Origin: Emydura subglobosa
Lineage: Eukaryota; Chordata; Testudines; Chelidae
Assembly: GCA_007922225.1 (NCBI GenBank)
Contig: ML679970.1
Location: 26,924,479 to 26,988,478 of the forward strand
Reading direction: 5' to 3'
DNA length: 64,000 nucleotides
Part shown: piece after piece, positions 50,722 through 61,580 of the stretch
Position numbering within the stretch: the stretch's first letter is position 1
Layout: the number at the start of each line of letters is the position of its first letter
Position numbers and translations under genes: made by a program
The notes under the pieces: generated by a model
What the model was told of the DNA's origin: nothing
Seen by the model: only the letters and a program-made list of their open reading frames with translations
Database searches by the model: none

Positions 50722-53700
50722 CTAGGTCTGCGGGGTGGAGTAGAGGCTGTGGTGGTGGCTGGCCTGCACAGTGACCTGGGAGAAGAGCAGGGGTGTTGTG
50801 GGGGGCTGCCCCCCCAACCAGTCCGGATCCCTTCCAGTCCGGCCAATGGCTCCATACCAGCTGCCGCTGCCCAGTCGGCCTATCAGGCTGCAAGGCAGAG
50901 AGGGGGGTTACATGGAGTGGGGGATCCACCCCCCAGAGTCCCATCCCACTTCCCAGAGCAGGGTCCCCCACATCTGCCCCATCCCAAGCAGAGCCCCACA
51001 GGCACGAATCTAGAGGGGTTAGCTCCCAGCATGCAGTGCTCCAGCGTCCTGGCAGCCAGACCCCATGGGGAGTCAGTTCCACCCAGAGGCCTTAAAACCC
51101 AGTGGCGTGGGGAGAACCCCGGGGACTCCTTCCCCACCCATTTAGTCTCCCACGGGGGGGAGGGGTTCCTGCTGCTCTCCCTGGGGAAGGGCTTGCTCTT
51201 GTACTGCCTGGGGGGACTGGAAGCTCAGGGGGAGTTACCTGCTGCCCTTCCTGCGGGGGGGCCCCTCGCTCTCGTACTGCCCGGGGTGGTCGAAGAAGTA
51301 GGACCGGGAGCCCCCGAGCTGCCCATTGAGGATGTGGTTGGCGCTCTGCTGGGGGGAACAGGGAGGAGAAGAGAAAGGCTATTACTTGGGGGGAGGGCAG
51401 GTTGCTCTTCACAACTCCTGGGTGGCTGCGATCCACCAGGCTGACCCCCAGGACGAGGGCTGTTCTGCTGCGGAGGGGGGTAGACCCCCCTACCAGACTG
51501 AGGCCTGCGACACCACGTGGGGGTCCCCGCCCCAACTGACCAGCCCCCCACCTGCTGTAACACTCCTGCCCCATAGGGGAGGGGGATTCCCCATAACGTA
51601 CAGCCCAGCCGTGCCATGGGGAGGGGGTTGGAGGATCTCCCATTGCTGTGGGGCACATGGGTGGGTGGGGCTTCCTGACCCTAGGGCCTGGGAGCTGATA
51701 ACTCAGATCCCAGCAGGCCTTGCCTCTTCCTCCCCGGCCTGGCGTAACAAGTGGGTCTACAAACCCACCCTGAGGGCGAGCGTGGGGGCAAGCAGGGAGC
51801 GCACGCTCACAACGCCTCACAACAGCGGGGCCAGCCACCGGAGCCAGCAGCCTGCTAAACAAGAAATGTGCGGGCCCCAAAATCAAGGGATCAAAATTGG
51901 CGTGTTGGGAATTAGGCCCAACTGGTGGACAAAATACCGAGGGGCTGGGCTATCCCAGAAAAGACTTTGGGGATGGGGGGAATCAGGGTGACAACACCTG
52001 CGCACTGAGAGACAGGAGACCAGGAAAAGAAGCTGGCTGCCTCCCCCCCATCTCCTGGGACCCTGACATCCACCATGACACCACTGGACCTTTTCCATCC
52101 TGACCTTAGGAGATGCTCTCATCACAGACAGGGACCCAGAGGACACCTCCACCAGCTTTACTAAATGGACAGACTGTCACCCCCACCCCATGCGTCCTTT
52201 TCCTTCCCCCACTTGTTTCTTCTCTTTCCTCTCCCTCTCCTTTTGCCTCCTGTCTAATGGGAGGCTGGCCCAGCTGGCCAAGACTGCATATTTTGCAGTG
52301 CTGCTGTCAGCCTGCGACCAAAGAGGCAGCTCAAAACGGTGGCCAGAGCAGCCCAAAGCTGGCAGACGTTTGCCGGCCCCCGGAACAGCTGGTTGGACCC
52401 TGGGCCCAGCCTTTCTCCAGCAGTGAGGCTGCAGGTGAGAGTCAGCCCCACAGAGGCTGTGATTCTCATTCGGCCGTGAGTTTTAATTTCCTGTTCCTGT
52501 TTGTCTTGTTTTGTTCCCTAGGGACCAGGGTGGGACCTCAGCAACAACATCAGCTCCAGCCCGTCTGAACTAACTTCTGCTCTCCTCAACGCCACAGTTA
52601 CTACCCCTTTCCTGACTCCTCAGAGGCTGTCAGACGGGTTTTGCCCTTCCACAAACGCCCCAGCGGAGGGAAAGGGCACAAGGGCTGGAGTACCAAACAC
52701 TTCACATTTCAGACACTTTCCCTGATTTGCCTCCTTTCTCTGTATCTGCTACCCACGGGTCAGAGGGCGTTTCATGGGGCTAAGCAGACCCCGGTCTCTG
52801 TACTCAAAACCCCAATTAAACCTTGTTTAACCTGGTTAGTGCTGGACAGTGCCAGGGTCACGCCAACACTTTGGACTCTCTGTGTTCAGTTATTCCTTCA
52901 AAATTAACCCAGCAGGCCCTCCTGCGGCGTGCTCCCCCAATGCCGGGCTCCCTGTGCCCCACCCACCATGTCCTGCGGGGGGCGGTGCACCCGGAAGAAG
53001 CCCACCAGCAGGGCAGTCGGCAGCAGCTCCCACACAAAGAGGATGAGGCCGAAGACAAGGTATCCTTGGTCCCCCAGGTCAGTGATCAGATCCGCCTGGA
53101 GGGGGGGAAGGGGAGACACAACTCAGATTCCTTTGGGGGTCTGGCCCCCAACCCTGGGCGCCCCCTAAATCTTCACCAGCCAGTGGGGGGCTCTGCAGAA
53201 GGGCTGAGGAGCTGCCCCCCAAGGACAGAGAGTAAATGGTGGGAGAGAGGTTGTGCCCAATTCCCCCCAACAGAGAGCTAGGGACAATCAATGTCCCCAT
53301 GGAGGGACAGCCACCCCCCAATCAGCCCCAGCCCCGTCATCTCCACCTCCTCAAGCTGCTGCCCCTGCCTCTCTATTGGTGCCACCCACCTCCCTGGACG
53401 TCCCTCCGCTGTCCGCACTGACCTGGTCCGAGACATTGTACCAGTCGTAGTCAAAAGAGTCCAGCCGGGTGTGGGAGCTCAATGCCAGGGCCACCAGGTT
53501 GTAGCAGGCACGGCTGGCGTGCAGCAGCACCATTGTGCCACCCATGGCCGCCGTCTGGCACACTGTGGTCCCCTGGGTGGGGAGGGGGAAAGACAGACAG
53601 ATGCAGGCTCCATCCCAGGGTCCCAAGCTCCACAACCCAAACCCACAGGACTCCCATCAGCCCCGTGGGCCCCCCCCAAACCCACCCAGCTAGCACAGTT

Positions 53701-56103
53701 TCTACCAGTGCCAGATGGCACCCCAGAGGGGAAAGGCTCCACGTCCCATTTCCCACCCTCAGGGGTCAGGTCGGAGCCAACATTCCCCAGAGGTGAAAGG
53801 CCCCATATCCCATTCCTAACCCCTGAGCCAGCCAGTCCCCCAGCTCTGGGGCTGGATTGGGGCTAACGCCCCCTAGAGGAGAAGGCTGTGTCCCACCTTG
53901 GCCTGCAGGTAGAGGCTGGTGCTTGGTGAGCCGCGAGCCACGAGGCAGAGGCAGAGCGCCAGGGTGATGGCGCCCAGCACAAAGAGCGAGTCGTTGATGA
54001 GGACCCGGGTCAGCACCACGGCCCAAGGCTCAGCCCGTCCCAGCCGCACCACGAATGCGCAGGCCACGTTCACTGCCAGGAAGAGCAGGCTGGCACCAAG
54101 GCAGGCCCCCCGCACCACCAGCCTGCAGGAGAGACTGAGACTGGGGGGCAGCCTGGAGACATGCTGCTCCCCTCCTGCCCTGGGGGGGAAGATCCACTCC
54201 CCAGATCTCTTCCATTCCTGTCCAGCTCCCCGATCCCTCTGCACAGCTTCCCCCCACCCACAGTGCAGCTCCCCCACTCTCCTCCCCCCACAGGCCTCTG
54301 CCCCTCCCCCACCCCATCTACCTCTGCCCCTCCCCCATCCCTCCAGCTTCCCCCTCCTTCCCCCCAGCTCAGTGCCATACAAGCCCCTAAGCAGCTTTGC
54401 TGCTGGGCTCAAAAGATGCTATTGGGGGGGCGGGGCGGGTGCCCACGCATGGAGCCAGCCCAATCCCGCTCCCCCCACCAGACTTTCCTCCAGCAGTGCC
54501 CAGGGAAGGGGGTGGGGGTGGAGCACGGAGCCTCTATGGCCCATTAGGCCAAAGCCATCAGCACCAGGGAGCGCAGGGGACGGAGCCAGGGTGGGGGTGA
54601 GAGGGCCCTAATTCAGTGAAGTGACTTCTGGGTTTTATCCCTGGGTCTGGAAGGGGAGTGGGGTGAAGTGGGTTCCAGGGGGGGCCTCAGGACTCCTGAG
54701 TTCTATTCCCTGCTTGGGGGTGTGGAGGGCCTTTAAGTGACTGCATGGGCATGGAGTGGGGGAGTTTGGGGGGATACTCACAGCCCTTTGGTCATGTTCG
54801 GGTGGTACTTAGCTTTAGCCTTGAATACCACCTAGGGAGAGGGGGCAGAGTTAGGGTCACAGACAAATGGACACCCCTCCACCAGCACATGCCCCTCTCC
54901 ATGTGGCCCCAGGAGGCAGAGTCCAAGGGAGATGAGTTGCAAAACATCAACAAATAGAATACGTCCCCCAACTCCTGCCACCCACAAGCCAGACCCAACC
55001 GCGCTCAGAGCACACCGGTGCCAGCTGGGGGTGCAGCAAAAATTGGGGGGACAGCAGCAGCAGGGGCAACCCCCCATGTGCAGCTCCTCCCCCCTGAAGG
55101 GACAAAGGCTGGATCTCTGGGGCCTCTTCAGCTCCCCCAAAGACTCACCACTGAGGCCAGGATTTCACTTAGAGGGGAAAGACCCCATATCTCATTCCCC
55201 ACCCCTCTAAAAAAGCCAGTGCACCCACCCCCACCTCATCTGGATATAGACTGAAACCAGCGCTCTCTAGAGGGGAAAGGCCGCATCGCCGATTCCCCAA
55301 CCCATAGCTAGCTAACTAGTCCCCCCCCCGTCCCCCTGCACACTTGCTACCCCAACTGATCCTCTCTATGGGGTCCTCTCTATGGGGTAGGGACAAGGCA
55401 CTCAGCATACTAGGACACAACTTTCTGGGATCTGGATGCTCCTATGACCCCATCACTGGGGTTTCTGGGCACCTCCACAAATATTTATGCAAGCAGCATA
55501 TGAAGGGAGTGGGGACTACTGGGTGCAGGGTGGGAGCTGGGAGTCAGGACTCCTGGTTTCTGGCCTCAGCTCTGAGAGGGGAATTGGGTCTGGTGGGTTA
55601 GCGTGGGGATCTGGGAGCCAGGACTCTTGGGTCCCATCCCCAGCACCAAGCAAGGAAAACTGAAGCCAGGTATCCAGAAACCCAAGTTGATGGCTTTTAC
55701 CCACAGGGCTGAGCCCACTCATCCCCAACCTGATTACCTGGGCAAAGTAGAGGTTCATGAGTGTCAAGGTGAAGAACTGAAGGCAGACGGGGCAGCAGTA
55801 GAGCAGCCAGTAGAGGAAGGGACCCAGCTGGTTGGCCTTGAGAGTGTTCTTGAAGTAGAAGGAGAAGAGTGTGGTGCGGAGGGTGGCCCAGAGCAGGCAG
55901 AGGAAGAGGAAGACAGTTTGATAGCTGAGCTTCTTGTGCCGGTAGAGCAGCACCAGCCACAACTGGGCATAGACCGAGAGGAAGAGCAGGGCATACAGCA
56001 CCGTGTACAGTGCCGTGAGCCCCAGCTTGACTGCTGGGGGGAAGGCTGGTGTCAGGCGCTCAGCAGGCACGATCACTGTCAGGTTGCTGGCAGCTTGTTC
56101 CAT
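50722..56103 (-). CDS. GPR137: GPR137 seven-pass membrane protein, 7 coding exons
   Basis: Orphan 7TM protein of the GPR137 family; the paralogue GPR137B is a lysosomal regulator of Rag GTPases and mTORC1. Exons: 56103-55738, 54831-54782, 54122-53897, 53572-53423, 53095-52967, 51348-51239, 50887-50722; total 398 aa (human 396). Exon 1 has a luminal N-terminus with an NLT sequon and TM1-3, including [20 protein letters not shown] and [20 protein letters not shown]. Exon 3 carries TM4-5, exon 4 the [15 protein letters not shown] loop and exon 5 the last TM ([16 protein letters not shown]). The C-terminus ends [11 protein letters not shown]. Exon 6 has a CAGCAG tandem acceptor. A 5' UTR acceptor lies at 56116-56117, so the first exon is upstream in the promoter shared with BAD. 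Confidence 0.96.
53700..53895. repeat. Tandem units 'agaggggaaaggccccatatccc' in GPR137 intron 3
   Basis: Units of about 65-75 bases share CCCCAGAGGGGAAAGG, CCCATTCCCACCC and CCAGCCAGTCCCCCAG. Related units occur at 55155-55320 in intron 1 of the same gene, so this is a dispersed family expanded locally. Confidence 0.55.
55155..55320. repeat. Second cluster of the same GPR137 intronic unit
   Basis: Two copies read TAGAGGGGAAAGACCCCATA and TAGAGGGGAAAGGCCGCATC, each followed by an ATTCCCCAACCC-like stretch, as in the cluster at 53700. Confidence 0.5.
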
Positions 56104-56149
56104 GCCTAGCCGTCTCTTTGAGGGGGAGTGCGGTGAGGAAGGCCTCAAC

Positions 56150-56800
56150 TAGAAGAGGGCTATGAGGGGAAGCATCACCAGAGATCGGGTGGAGGATAGA
56201 GCAGGGCTGGTATGGAGAAAGAGAGGTGCCGGGGGAACGTGGATTGTACCGGAGAGGGTTTGAAGCACCAAGGCGGGATGCCCTGCTGCAGCAAGAAACA
56301 GTCTGTCCTGGGCTGGGGGGTGGGCGACCTGTCTTGGGATGCGGTGATGGGGGAGCACAGCTTGTCCTGGAGGATTTCCCGGTGGGAAATCTGTCTGTCT
56401 TGGCCTGGGGGTGCCACTGCTCTACGGGCCACAGTGTGTCCTGGGCTGGGGATGCCCATGTGATGGGGGCAGGGCTCAGTGTGTCTTGGGCTGAGGTTGC
56501 TGCTGCTATGGGGGGCCACAGCGTGTCCAGAAATCAGTGCCCTTTCTGAAGTGCTGAGTCCGAGATGTCGGGAGGGAGAACCAGCTCCCGTGGATGTATG
56601 GGGAGGGGGGTGTTCCAGCACACCCTGGACACCCCCCCACGACACTTGGCCTGCAGCACCAGCAGTGACCATCACAGTCTCCAGCACAGGAAGAGGCAAA
56701 GTCTGGGGGCAAAAGAAGCCAGGGGGGGCCCAGCAGGCTCAGGCTGCTTCATGGAGGGTGCAGGGGGGGGCAGCACAAGGGCCCCGCTTTACGAGGGGGG
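56150..56800. repeat. Degenerate GTGTCCTGGGCTGGGG repeats in the GPR137 5' intron
   Basis: Repeated phrases (TGTCCTGGGCTGGGG; CCACAGTGTGTC; GCTGCTATGGGG) between 56290 and 56530 form a weak minisatellite in the GPR137 5' UTR intron. No exon was identified. Confidence 0.45.
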
Positions 56801-56999
56801 GGCAGCACAGGCTATAGGGCAATGCCCAGGGCCCGGGGAGGGCTTGAGCCTGGATTCCCAGTTGGGGGGGGGGTCTCCTACGGGGGGGAGGGGAATGCCT
56901 TCAACCCTAATACCCTCCCAGTGCGTGGCTCTTCTCTGCCCCCCAGCGTCACTAGACACCAGGGTCCCCCACTCCTTCCCCCAGCCTGGAGATCCTCAG

Positions 57000-57840
57000 G
57001 GAGGGGCTCTCCTCCCGCTGCGACGCCCCCAGCACGAAGATGCTCGGACTCCTGGGTCCCCGGACTCACTCCCCTCTTCAAAGGGTCCCCTCGCCCTCCC
57101 CCCACTCGGGATCTCCTTTTTCCCTCCCCCGGGGTCCTCGGACACCAGGATCCCCCTCACCCCCTCCCGCCTTAGGGACCTCGGACGCCTGGGTCCCCCG
57201 GCCTCAGTCGCGGCACCGGCGATGACAGCAGCCAGCCCGGCGGCTTCTAGTTGCGCAAAGTGCGTAACCTTCCCCACCCCCATCCAGGAGACGGCTCCGC
57301 CCCCCGCGCAAGCGACGTAATGCGCGTCGGGAATACCCCGGATCATAGAGAACGAGAGGCGAGGCCGGGGAGAGCGCCACTTCCTGCCGCCATCTTAAGT
57401 ACGGGCAAATGAAGCGCCCTCCCATGTCCCCCGGAGCCTCCACCCCAGTGACCACCGCCCTGCTGCAGACCCCAGTGCCCCCTCCCCGGGACCGCCGAAC
57501 AGCCCCTCCAGAGCCCTCAGTGCCCCTGCACTCCCGACATGCCACCACCCCGGTGCCCCAGAGCCCCCCTCGGACAGCCCAGCCCCCCCGCTGGCAGGGA
57601 GTGGAGGGGGCGATCGGTGAAGGCAGCCTCATGACCCCGGGACTGGAGACGGGAGGAGACCCGGTCCCGCACCCCGCTGGGGCCGGCTGAGGTCACCAGG
57701 GGGCAGGGCTTCCCCCATGATGTAGGGCTCTGTGATTGGGCACGGCCGGTGCCAGTCCCTATTGCCCGGGTGACTGTGTCTGGGTGCGCGATCCCGGGTG
57801 GAAATAGGGGGGACGGATTGATAGCAACCCCCCCGCGGGT
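57000..57840. promoter_or_regulatory. CpG-rich divergent GPR137/BAD promoter and BAD 5' exon
   Basis: GC-rich block between the two divergent genes. At 57386-57397 GCCGCCATCTTA matches the YY1 site with an adjacent ACTTCCTG ETS-type site, typical of a TATA-less start; BAD transcription probably begins near here. A donor GCGG|GTGAGTGG ends a 5' exon at 57838, and the partner acceptor TTCTTGCAG|C precedes the BAD coding exon at 58050. A 93-codon open frame (57409-57690) begins right after the YY1 site. Confidence 0.6.
57409..57690 (+). other. 93-codon upstream open frame in the BAD 5' exon
   Basis: It starts MKRPPMSPG and is rich in Pro, Thr and Arg, with no recognisable domain. It lies wholly within the predicted BAD 5' UTR exon and ends long before the BAD start. 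It is likely a chance frame in GC-rich DNA or an upstream ORF; coding is not established. Confidence 0.3.
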
Positions 57841-58066
57841 GAGTGGGGGAAGGGAAAGCCCAGGAGCGGAGGGGGGGCTGGAGGTGGGACAAGCCCGGGA
57901 GCTGGGGGCAAAGGGAGAATCCCAGGAGCTGGGGTGTAGATCCCGGTGTGGGGAGGAGGGGGCCCAGGGCGATCAGGCAGTCGGGGTGCCCTTCTCCCCA
58001 GGGAGGGGCCCGGGGCTGTGCACCCCCTGACACCCCGCTTTTCTTGCAGCGCGGCGCCCGGGCGCC

Positions 58067-58081
58067 ATGCCCCGCCACTGA
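58067..58081 (+). promoter_or_regulatory. BAD: Four-codon uORF two bases before the BAD start
   Basis: ATGCCCCGCCACTGA encodes MPRH and stops two bases before the BAD ATG at 58084. It sits in the same exon (acceptor at 58048-58049), so every transcript using that acceptor carries it. Confidence 0.55.
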
Positions 58082-58083
58082 GC

Positions 58084-59297
58084 ATGTTTCGCATCCAGGA
58101 GTTCCAGGACGAGGTGTTCCCGGGGCGAGAGAAGGAGCCGCCTGCCCCCCCCGAGTCGCAGAGGGGGGACACGCCCGGCTTCAAGCAGCCAGGCACGCCC
58201 GCAGCTGGTGAGACCCCCCACCCGGCCTGGGGGGGGGGGCATCCCTGGACTCAACATGCTCGTTCCCCCCTCCCCAGAGCCTTGTCCATAATGTAGGTCA
58301 CAGACCTTTCCATGGGGCAGAATTTCTGCCCCATATAACACCCAGCTGGGGGCATTCCCCCCTTACAGCTCCCCCTCCACGTGGGATTCCCAGACACACA
58401 CACACACACACACACCCAGTTGCAAGGGCTTCCTGACCAGACCCTGACAGACCCCGGAGAAGGGAGGGGGGGGTCAGTCCCTGAACTCAATCCCTCCGCT
58501 TCTTCCCCACAGAGCTGCGAAGCCGCATTGGGTCAGACCCCCCATCTCTGGAGTCAGAAGTGCAGGATGAGCCAGGCGGGGCATTCTTCCGGGCACGCTC
58601 ACGCTCAGCCCCCCCCATCCTATGGGCTGCCATGCGTTATGGGCGAGAGCTGCGCAGGATGAGTGATGAGTTTGATGTGGCGCTGCAGGTGAGATGGGAC
58701 AGGGGGCAGAAGGACAGGGGATGACCCCAGGGGGAGGTGAAATGGGGGAGAAGGGAGGGCACAACCCCTGGGGGCAGCTGGTACACTCAAACCACCAACC
58801 CGATGAGCTCCCCCACCTTCAGGTCTCAAGCCCAACACCTGTGGTTGGCTGGCACTGGGAAGGGACCCATAAGATGCTGGGGGAGGATTTAGGGAGGCTG
58901 AAAAGACCTCCTTACTCACCTCCGAGGGATCCCTCCAGCACCCACAGGGGGTGGATCTGCCCTTCTCTACTTCATACACAGCGTAAGTGGGGTGGCACTG
59001 CCCAACTGGCAAGGGGCATGAGTGCCAATCAGACAGAGGCGGCTGGCTGGCCCACACAATAGTTCTTGCTATGGGGGGTGAGCATTTGCAATAGGAGGGT
59101 CCTGATGAGTGGAGGCATTTGCAGTGGGTGTGTCCCTGTTGGGCTCTCACTGTCTTCCTCCCCTCTAGGTGCTGCCACGCCCCAAGAGCGCAGGTACAGC
59201 ATCCCAGCTGCACCGGGGAAGCAGCTGGAAGGAGATCTTCCAGGCCTGGTTGGGGCACAGACCAGCCCGTGATGCCCCCCCAAAGAGCCCCAAGTGA
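58084..59297 (+). CDS. BAD: BAD, BH3-only apoptosis regulator, 3 coding exons
   Basis: BH3-only BCL-2 family protein that binds and neutralises BCL-XL and BCL-2 at mitochondria. When phosphorylated it is held by 14-3-3 proteins. Exons: 58084-58207, 58513-58688, 59169-59297; GT-AG, phases close; 142 aa against 168 in human, shorter in the N-terminal half. It starts MFRIQEF (human MFQIPEF). Exon 2 holds the 14-3-3 site RARSRSAPP and the BH3 helix [18 protein letters not shown], with both the R-x-R-S-x-S and RRMS phosphosites. Exon 3 starts [13 protein letters not shown] and includes [10 protein letters not shown]. The N-terminal RHSSYP-type site of mammalian BAD is not visible. It is head-to-head with GPR137 and tail-to-tail with the aldo-keto reductase. 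Confidence 0.95.
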
Positions 59298-59572
59298 CTG
59301 CAGCCCCCTACTGGGGGGATGGGACTGGCCCCTTGAGTGTATGCTCTGTAGGATGCCACCATCTCATAGGAGGAGGGTTCTGCAGAGGGAGATGTTGGGG
59401 GCGGGAAGGTCCTGTATGGGGCATATACCCTCAAACAACTCCCTCCTACCCAACCCAGGGGATAGGCAGCTGCCTGTCTCCCAGTAGGATGGCTCCCTAC
59501 ATCTATCTGGGGGGGTGGGAGGGGCAGGGTTGGGGGAGAGGTTGGGTTTTTTACACAGTCTGGGAAAGTTGT

Positions 59573-59578
59573 GATAAA
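59573..59578 (+). terminator. BAD: Candidate BAD polyadenylation signal (GATAAA)
   Basis: A variant GATAAA about 275 bases after the BAD stop. No AATAAA occurs in this stretch of the plus strand. Confidence 0.35.
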
Positions 59579-59610
59579 AAACATATTTTCTATGGGTGCC
59601 TGCATGACTT

Positions 59611-59616
59611 TTTATT
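59611..59616 (-). terminator. Aldo-keto reductase polyadenylation signal
   Basis: TTTATT (AATAAA on the minus strand) about 510 bases after the AKR stop. It lies within 40 bases of the candidate BAD signal, so the two transcripts would end almost on top of each other. Confidence 0.55.
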
Positions 59617-59699
59617 GCTTCTCTGTTGTGGTGGTACAGCCACAAGCATGGGTGCCCCCTTCCAAACCCAGGCACAAATACAGACATCTATATCCCCCA

Positions 59700-60110
59700 C
59701 TGCCACCCTCCTGTAGCACTCCCCACCCCGGCCACACGCCTCCCACAATTTCCTAACCTGCTGCACTCCCCCCCTGCCCCAGCCATGGCACCATGCCCCC
59801 CTCCTACAGCACTGCCCAGTCATGTGCACCTGTCACCAACTGTTCCCCCCTTGGCCACACACATGTGCCATCACCTCTCCCTTCCTACAACACTGCCCCC
59901 CCCGGCCATGCCCACAAGCCACCATGCCCCCCTCCTGCAGTGCTGTCTCCACCGTGAGTGCCTGCCACTGTCTCCTGGCCACAATGTCCCCCTGGTGCCT
60001 GCCACTGTGTCCCCTCCCAGCAATGCCACCCCCACAGCCATGAGGTCCTTCCATAGGCCCGCCCCCCCGGCAACAGTGCCCCCTGCCCTGCACACCTGCC
60101 CCCCTTCAAT
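59700..60110. repeat. Degenerate CCACCATGCCCCCCTCCT repeats in the AKR 3' UTR
   Basis: Repeated phrases around GCCACCATGCCCCCCTCCTG, CAGCACTGCC and GGCCACA with a period of roughly 60 bases form a C-rich minisatellite downstream of the AKR stop codon. Confidence 0.5.
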
Positions 60111-60124
60111 GCGTGCCTTCCACT

Positions 60125-61366
60125 TTATGTCACCCCGCTGGGGTCCCAACAGTAGCGCCTGCTGCAGTCCATCGTCCCCAGCTCAGCCATGTCCTCAGGG
60201 CTGAGGTCCCAGCCCCAAAGCTGGGCATTCTCGGCCAGGCGGGTGGGGCTGGCAGACTTGGGGATCACCCCCACACCCTGGTGCAGGGCCCAGCGCAGAA
60301 GTACTTGGGCAGGGGTGCGCCCGCAGCGCTCTGCCACCTGCCGTACCTCTGCCCGCCCCACCAGCTGCCCGCAGCCCAGCGAGGCGTAGGCCTGGAGATG
60401 GATGCCATGCCGCTGGCAGAAGTCCCACAGCTCCCGCTGGGCCAGCTCCGGGTGGAACTCCACCTGCAGCACAGCTGGTGGCACCCGGCAGTGGGCCAGC
60501 AGCTCCTGCAGGTGCCCCAGGGTGTAGTTGGAAACGCCGATCGCCCGCACATGCCCAGCATGGTGCATCCGCTCCAGTGCTCGCCAGCTCTCCCAGCGCC
60601 GCTCCTGGTTGCCCTTGTCCCCTTGAGGCTTGCCCTGCGTGCCTGGCCAGTGGATGAGATAGAGATCTAGGTAGCCACAGGCCAGCTGCTCCAGGCTGCG
60701 CAGGCAGGCGGCCTCGGCTTCAGCCTTGCCCTGGTCCCGTGGCCCCAGCTTGGTGATGAGGAAGATGTCATGGCGGGCCAGGCCGTGAAGGGGCAGCAGG
60801 GACCCCAGCGCCTGTCCAATTGCCTCCTCGTTACCATAGACGGCAGCTGTATCAAAGGAGCGGTAGCCATGGGCTAGGGCGGCATCCACGCACTGGGACA
60901 CCAGCTCAGCCCCCTGCAGGCGGAAAGTGCCCATGCCAAGCAGGGGCATGTGGGTTCCACTGTTCAGCAGCACCGTCTGCTCCGTGGGCCTGGGGGATAA
61001 ATGCAGGTTAGGGACGCGGATGGCACCGTCGCTCTCAGAGCAGCTACTCGAGAGAAGGGTGTGCATGCAAAGCTGGGCCACAGCCGTGCACGAGAGGGAG
61101 GGGACACCCATGCAAGCCTGCCCCTCAGCATCCAAGGCGATATGCGTGTGAAACTGCCCCACAAGTGTGCAAGGGGAAGGAGTGGCTCGCCCTAGCCGGC
61201 ACCCCGAGTGTGCACCGCCCTCGCCCTAGGCGGCCAGTGCACCCACCTCCTGCTGCCCGTGCCCCAGGCACTGCCCCGTGCCAGAGGCGATCCCCGGGGA
61301 CCTGTCCCCAACGGGCGCGCACACACTCACTCACCCGAGCCCCAGCCCCACCGCCTCCCCGTCCAT
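60125..61366 (-). CDS. Aldo-keto reductase (YtbE/DkgB-like), 2 coding exons
   Basis: NADPH-dependent oxidoreductase with an AKR TIM-barrel fold; substrates in this subgroup are small aldehydes and glyoxals (family knowledge). Exons 61366-61335 (MDGEAVGLGL plus two bases) and 60989-60125; GT-AG, phase closes; 298 aa, normal for the family. The catalytic tetrad is visible: Asp in FDTAAVYGNEEAIG, Tyr in the same motif, Lys in LITKLGP and His in LIHWPG. IGVSNYT and the cofactor-binding VIPKSASPTRLAEN are present. It resembles fish and reptile genes usually named after bacterial YtbE rather than the human AKR1 cluster. Human has no AKR next to BAD. Almost all of the protein is in one exon, which may reflect an old retrocopy or ancestral structure. 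Confidence 0.9.
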
Positions 61367-61580
61367 GTCTCCACGCAGCTTCCAAACCGACCTCCACGTG
61401 ACCAGACGGCGCAGCCGGGAACCTCCAATCCCCGTCGAGGGGCGGAGCCACTGGGGCAAGGGCCGGAATTAACGGGTTAAAGAGAAAAGCGAGCGCGCGC
61501 ACCTGCGAGGTGTCCGATGCTGGCGGGCACGGCCCGGGCGGGGTGCGCGGCTGCAGACAGGCCGCTCTCCCTGGTGCACG
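61367..61580 (-). promoter_or_regulatory. CpG-rich AKR promoter region
   Basis: CpG-dense sequence (for example GCGAGCGCGCGCACCTGCGAG at 61489-61509) immediately upstream of the AKR start, without a TATA box. Start site not determined. Confidence 0.45.

Noticed and set aside
57409..57690. A separate small protein-coding gene between GPR137 and BAD
   Set aside because: No homology recognised; it lies inside the predicted BAD 5' exon in GC-rich DNA where chance frames of this size are common. Kept only as a low-confidence open frame.
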